NCBI GenBank assembly: GCA_013362725.1
Contig: JABFVP010000521.1
Span: 1-7,222 of the forward strand
DNA length: 7,222 nt
Origin: Cupriavidus sp.
GTDB taxonomy: Bacteria; Pseudomonadota; Gammaproteobacteria; Burkholderiales; Burkholderiaceae
Direction: 5' to 3'
Position numbers and translations under genes: made by a program. Under the pieces are notes generated by a model, which saw nothing but the letters and a program-made list of their open reading frames with translations, was not told the DNA's origin and ran no database searches. Of this stretch, positions 4,876 to 7,222 are shown in pieces (the first letter of the stretch is position 1; the number at the start of each line of letters is the position of its first letter).

Positions 4876-7222
4876 TCAGGCGGGATGGCTGCCGCACTGT
4901 GCTTCCAGCCGCTGCGCCAGTTGCTCCAGTTCGGCATGGATGGCTTGCCAGTCGGCGCCGACGGCGCCCAGTCCGGCGCGCCGCACGGTCTGTTCCAGCC
5001 AGCGGCAGGCCTGGCTTTGCACCGGATGGCCCATCACCGACAGTGCGCCGGCCAGTCCATGCAAGCGCTGGGCGAAGGTTTCGGCATCGCCGGCGCGCAG
5101 CGCTTCGGCCAGCGCGCGCTGGTCGCTGCGCACCGCATCGGCATGCAGCACCGCGCCGCCGCCGGCATGCCGGTCGGGCGCCGTGCGTGCGGCCACACGG
5201 GCGCCGGAGAATTCCTCGAGCAGCTCGCGCAGCGTGGCCAGGCCGACCGGCTTGGTCAGGCAACGATCGATGCCGGCGTGCCGGCAGCGCTCGGCCACAT
5301 CGGGTCCCACGCTCGCCGTGATGGCGACGATGGGCATGGCGTGTCCCGCCTCGCGCAGTCGCCGCGCCAGCGTGAAGCCGTCCATGTCGGGCATCTGCAG
5401 GTCGGTCAGGATCAGGTCGTAGTGCCGGCCCGAGGCCAGCGACAGCGCCTCGGGTCCATCGCCGGCCAGGTCGACCGATTGCCCCAGGCTTTCCAGCTGC
5501 TCGCGCATGACCACCTGGTTGATGGGATGGTCTTCCACCAGCAGCAAGGCCAGCTGCGCGGCGGGCGCCTCGGCGCACGCCGGTGCGTTGACGGGCAGCG
5601 CCTCAACCTCCGCGCCCGCCGCGGCCGCGATTGCCGCGACCAGGCCTTGCCAGGCGTAAGGCGAGGCTACCACGGGGGTCTGGGTCAGATCCGGCGCGAT
5701 CGGCGCCAGCGCGGAAATCACCACATCGGCATCGGGGCAGGCCGACAGCGCCTCTTCGTCGCAGACCAGCACGTCGACCGGCGTCGCCGGCGGCGCGCCG
5801 GGATCGTACCGGACCGCGCCTGCGCCGTAGTACCGCAGCAGCTGCTCGACGCCCTGGTAGAGCTCCTGCAAGGTGACGTTCAGGCCAACGGTGAGCCCGC
5901 GAAGCGCGGCCTGCGGCCAGGGCTCCGCGGGCGCCGGGATGCCGGCGCTGGCCAGCGGCAGGCAGACGATAAAGCAGCTGCCCAGGCCCGGCTCGCTGAC
6001 CACGCGAATCTCGCCGCGCATCAGTTCGACCAGCCGCCTGCAGATCGACAAACCCAGCCCGGTGCCGCCATAGTGGCGCGTATCGGGCTGCTCGGCCTGC
6101 GCGAATGGCTCGAACAGGCGCCGCTGGTCGTGCGCCGCAATCCCGATGCCGGTATCGACCACGCGGATCTCTACGCCTTCGGCGCCGCCGCCCTGCGCAG
6201 GCCGCAGGCGCCTGGCCGTGACGATCACCTTGCCCTGTTCGGTGAACTTGACCGCGTTGCTGACCAGGTTGTTCAGGATCTGCTCCAGCTTGACCACATC
6301 GGCCATCACCGGCTCGGACAGCGACGGATCGTTGATGCACAGCAGGCGCAGGTGCTTGCGCGCGGCTTCGGCGGCAAAGCCCCGGGTCACTTCCTCGACC
6401 ACCTCGTCGAGCCGGCACGGCCGCGGCTGCAGCGACATCTGCCCGGCCTCGATCTTGCTGAAGTCGAGCACGTCGTTGATGATGTCGATCAGCGATTGCG
6501 AGGCGTGCTGCATCACGGCCAGCTGGTCGCGCTGGCGCGGCTCGAGGCGGGTCATGCTCAGCAGTTCGATGCTGCCCAGCATGCCGTTGAGTGGGGTACG
6601 GATTTCATGACTCATGGTGGCCAGGAACGCGGACTTGGCCCGGTTGGCGGCATCCGCCGCGCGGATCGCCTCGCGCAGGCGCGCCTCGCCGCGCCGCGCC
6701 GCGGTGACGTCGTTGAGCGCGCACAGCAGTGCCGCGCGGACTTCGTAGGTGATCTGCACCAGGCGCACTTCCAGGTAGCGCGTCTCGCCGTTGCTGCAGG
6801 CCATGTCGACATCGAAGCAAGGCAGCACCTGCGGCGGTCCTTCGGCGCTGGCACCGCTGCTGGCCAGGCGCGCTTCGCAGGCGTCCTGCAGCTGCGCCAG
6901 CCCGGCGGGCGTGGCCTGGTCGATCAACGACTGGGCCGCGGCATTGGACAGCAGCACCTGGCGCGTGCTGCGCTCGACGATCATCAGGCCCACTCCCGCC
7001 ACCTCGATCACGAAGCGCCCCAGCGCATCGCTCTCCTGCAAGCGCCGCGACTGGCGCTGCGCCGGGCGCATGATGCGCCGGTCGATCAGCCAGATCCACG
7101 CGAAGATCAGCAACGACAGCGAACCGGTCAGCCCCAACATCCACAAGGTGTTGCCCCGGAATTGCCGCCACACGCGGCCGACCTCGACCACGGCCACGGT
7201 GCGCCAGCCCCAGGCGTCGAGC
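4876..7222 (-). CDS. Hybrid sensor histidine kinase (TM-PAS-HisKA-HATPase-degenerate REC-REC-Hpt), 5' end outside the window
   Basis: This is the C-terminal 781 residues of a BvgS/ArcB-style membrane sensor kinase; the reading frame stays open through base 7222. Numbering is from the GTG at 7197, an internal codon. The first visible residues, ending in WGWRTVAVVEV, look like the end of an extracytoplasmic sensor domain. A membrane span follows (17-38), then a PAS-like domain (57-165). The HisKA domain has phospho-acceptor His197 in SHEIRTPLNG. The ATPase domain has an N box (Asn310, Asn314), VDTGIGI (347-353) and GGTGLGL (377-383). Residues 431-527 resemble a receiver fold without its acidic pocket. 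A complete receiver follows (Glu555, Asp556, Asp599, Thr627, Lys649), then an Hpt domain with His713 in HGLAGALSVMG. In that motif the commonly seen Lys of H-x-L-K-G is Ala. The output is probably a phosphorelay to a response regulator encoded elsewhere. The signal is unknown because the sensor domain is cut. Confidence 0.95.
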   Translation of the reverse strand, partial: LDAWGWRTVAVVEVGRVWRQFRGNTLWMLGLTGSLSLLIFAWIWLIDRRIMRPAQRQSRRLQESDALGRFVIEVAGVGLMIVERSTRQVLLSNAAAQSLIDQATPAGLAQLQDACEARLASSGASAEGPPQVLPCFDVDMACSNGETRYLEVRLVQITYEVRAALLCALNDVTAARRGEARLREAIRAADAANRAKSAFLATMSHEIRTPLNGMLGSIELLSMTRLEPRQRDQLAVMQHASQSLIDIINDVLDFSKIEAGQMSLQPRPCRLDEVVEEVTRGFAAEAARKHLRLLCINDPSLSEPVMADVVKLEQILNNLVSNAVKFTEQGKVIVTARRLRPAQGGGAEGVEIRVVDTGIGIAAHDQRRLFEPFAQAEQPDTRHYGGTGLGLSICRRLVELMRGEIRVVSEPGLGSCFIVCLPLASAGIPAPAEPWPQAALRGLTVGLNVTLQELYQGVEQLLRYYGAGAVRYDPGAPPATPVDVLVCDEEALSACPDADVVISALAPIAPDLTQTPVVASPYAWQGLVAAIAAAAGAEVEALPVNAPACAEAPAAQLALLLVEDHPINQVVMREQLESLGQSVDLAGDGPEALSLASGRHYDLILTDLQMPDMDGFTLARRLREAGHAMPIVAITASVGPDVAERCRHAGIDRCLTKPVGLATLRELLEEFSGARVAARTAPDRHAGGGAVLHADAVRSDQRALAEALRAGDAETFAQRLHGLAGALSVMGHPVQSQACRWLEQTVRRAGLGAVGADWQAIHAELEQLAQRLEAQCGSHPA

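Noticed and set aside
5412..5606. Arg-rich open frames within the kinase gene on both strands (for example 5412-5606 and 4854-5321)
   Set aside because: Out-of-frame shadows of the continuous hybrid kinase frame, whose catalytic motifs are all intact.

Overview
The window is GC-rich, densely packed DNA. It reads as a chromosomal or megaplasmid segment of a beta-proteobacterium of the order Burkholderiales, with Cupriavidus or Ralstonia relatives most likely. This rests on the strong G/C bias at third codon positions, an orphan Bug-type solute-binding protein (a family greatly expanded in these bacteria), and the overall style of the LysR and hybrid-kinase genes. The genus is an inference. I see no RNA gene, insertion sequence, CRISPR array or attachment site.

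Layout, left to right. (1) 52-1498, minus strand: a two-gene unit, a DUF1326 protein followed 10 bp later by a DUF2182 membrane protein. Both are cysteine-containing families of unknown function that commonly occur side by side. A Shine-Dalgarno sequence fixes the DUF1326 start, and a candidate promoter with an interrupted dyad lies at 1565-1597. (2) 1671-3831, minus strand: a second two-gene unit, a zinc-ribbon, threonine synthase-like PLP enzyme followed 25 bp later by a periplasmic Bug/TctC solute-binding protein. (3) 3939-4850, plus strand: a divergent LysR-type regulator. The short, relatively AT-rich gap between it and the PLP gene holds a clean TAAGT-N3-ACTTA box, the T-N11-A form expected for LysR-family operators. 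(4) 4876-7222, minus strand: the C-terminal 781 residues of a membrane hybrid histidine kinase (TM - PAS - HisKA - HATPase - degenerate receiver-like region - REC - Hpt). It converges on the LysR gene and runs off the right edge of the window.

How the parts may work together: the LysR gene, PLP enzyme and Bug protein look like a small catabolic or uptake cassette. The regulator would sense a small molecule, the Bug protein would bind it or a related carboxylate or amino acid in the periplasm, and the PLP enzyme would act on it in the cytoplasm. No TctA/TctB membrane partner is present, so the Bug protein is an orphan here. The DUF1326/DUF2182 unit looks independent, and its cysteine clusters plus the MerR-like promoter geometry hint at metal or thiol chemistry. 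The kinase is probably unrelated to its neighbours, and no response regulator is visible. The least explained items are the DUF pair with its promoter, the divergent PLP-enzyme family with altered active-site loops, and the degenerate receiver-like module inside the kinase.
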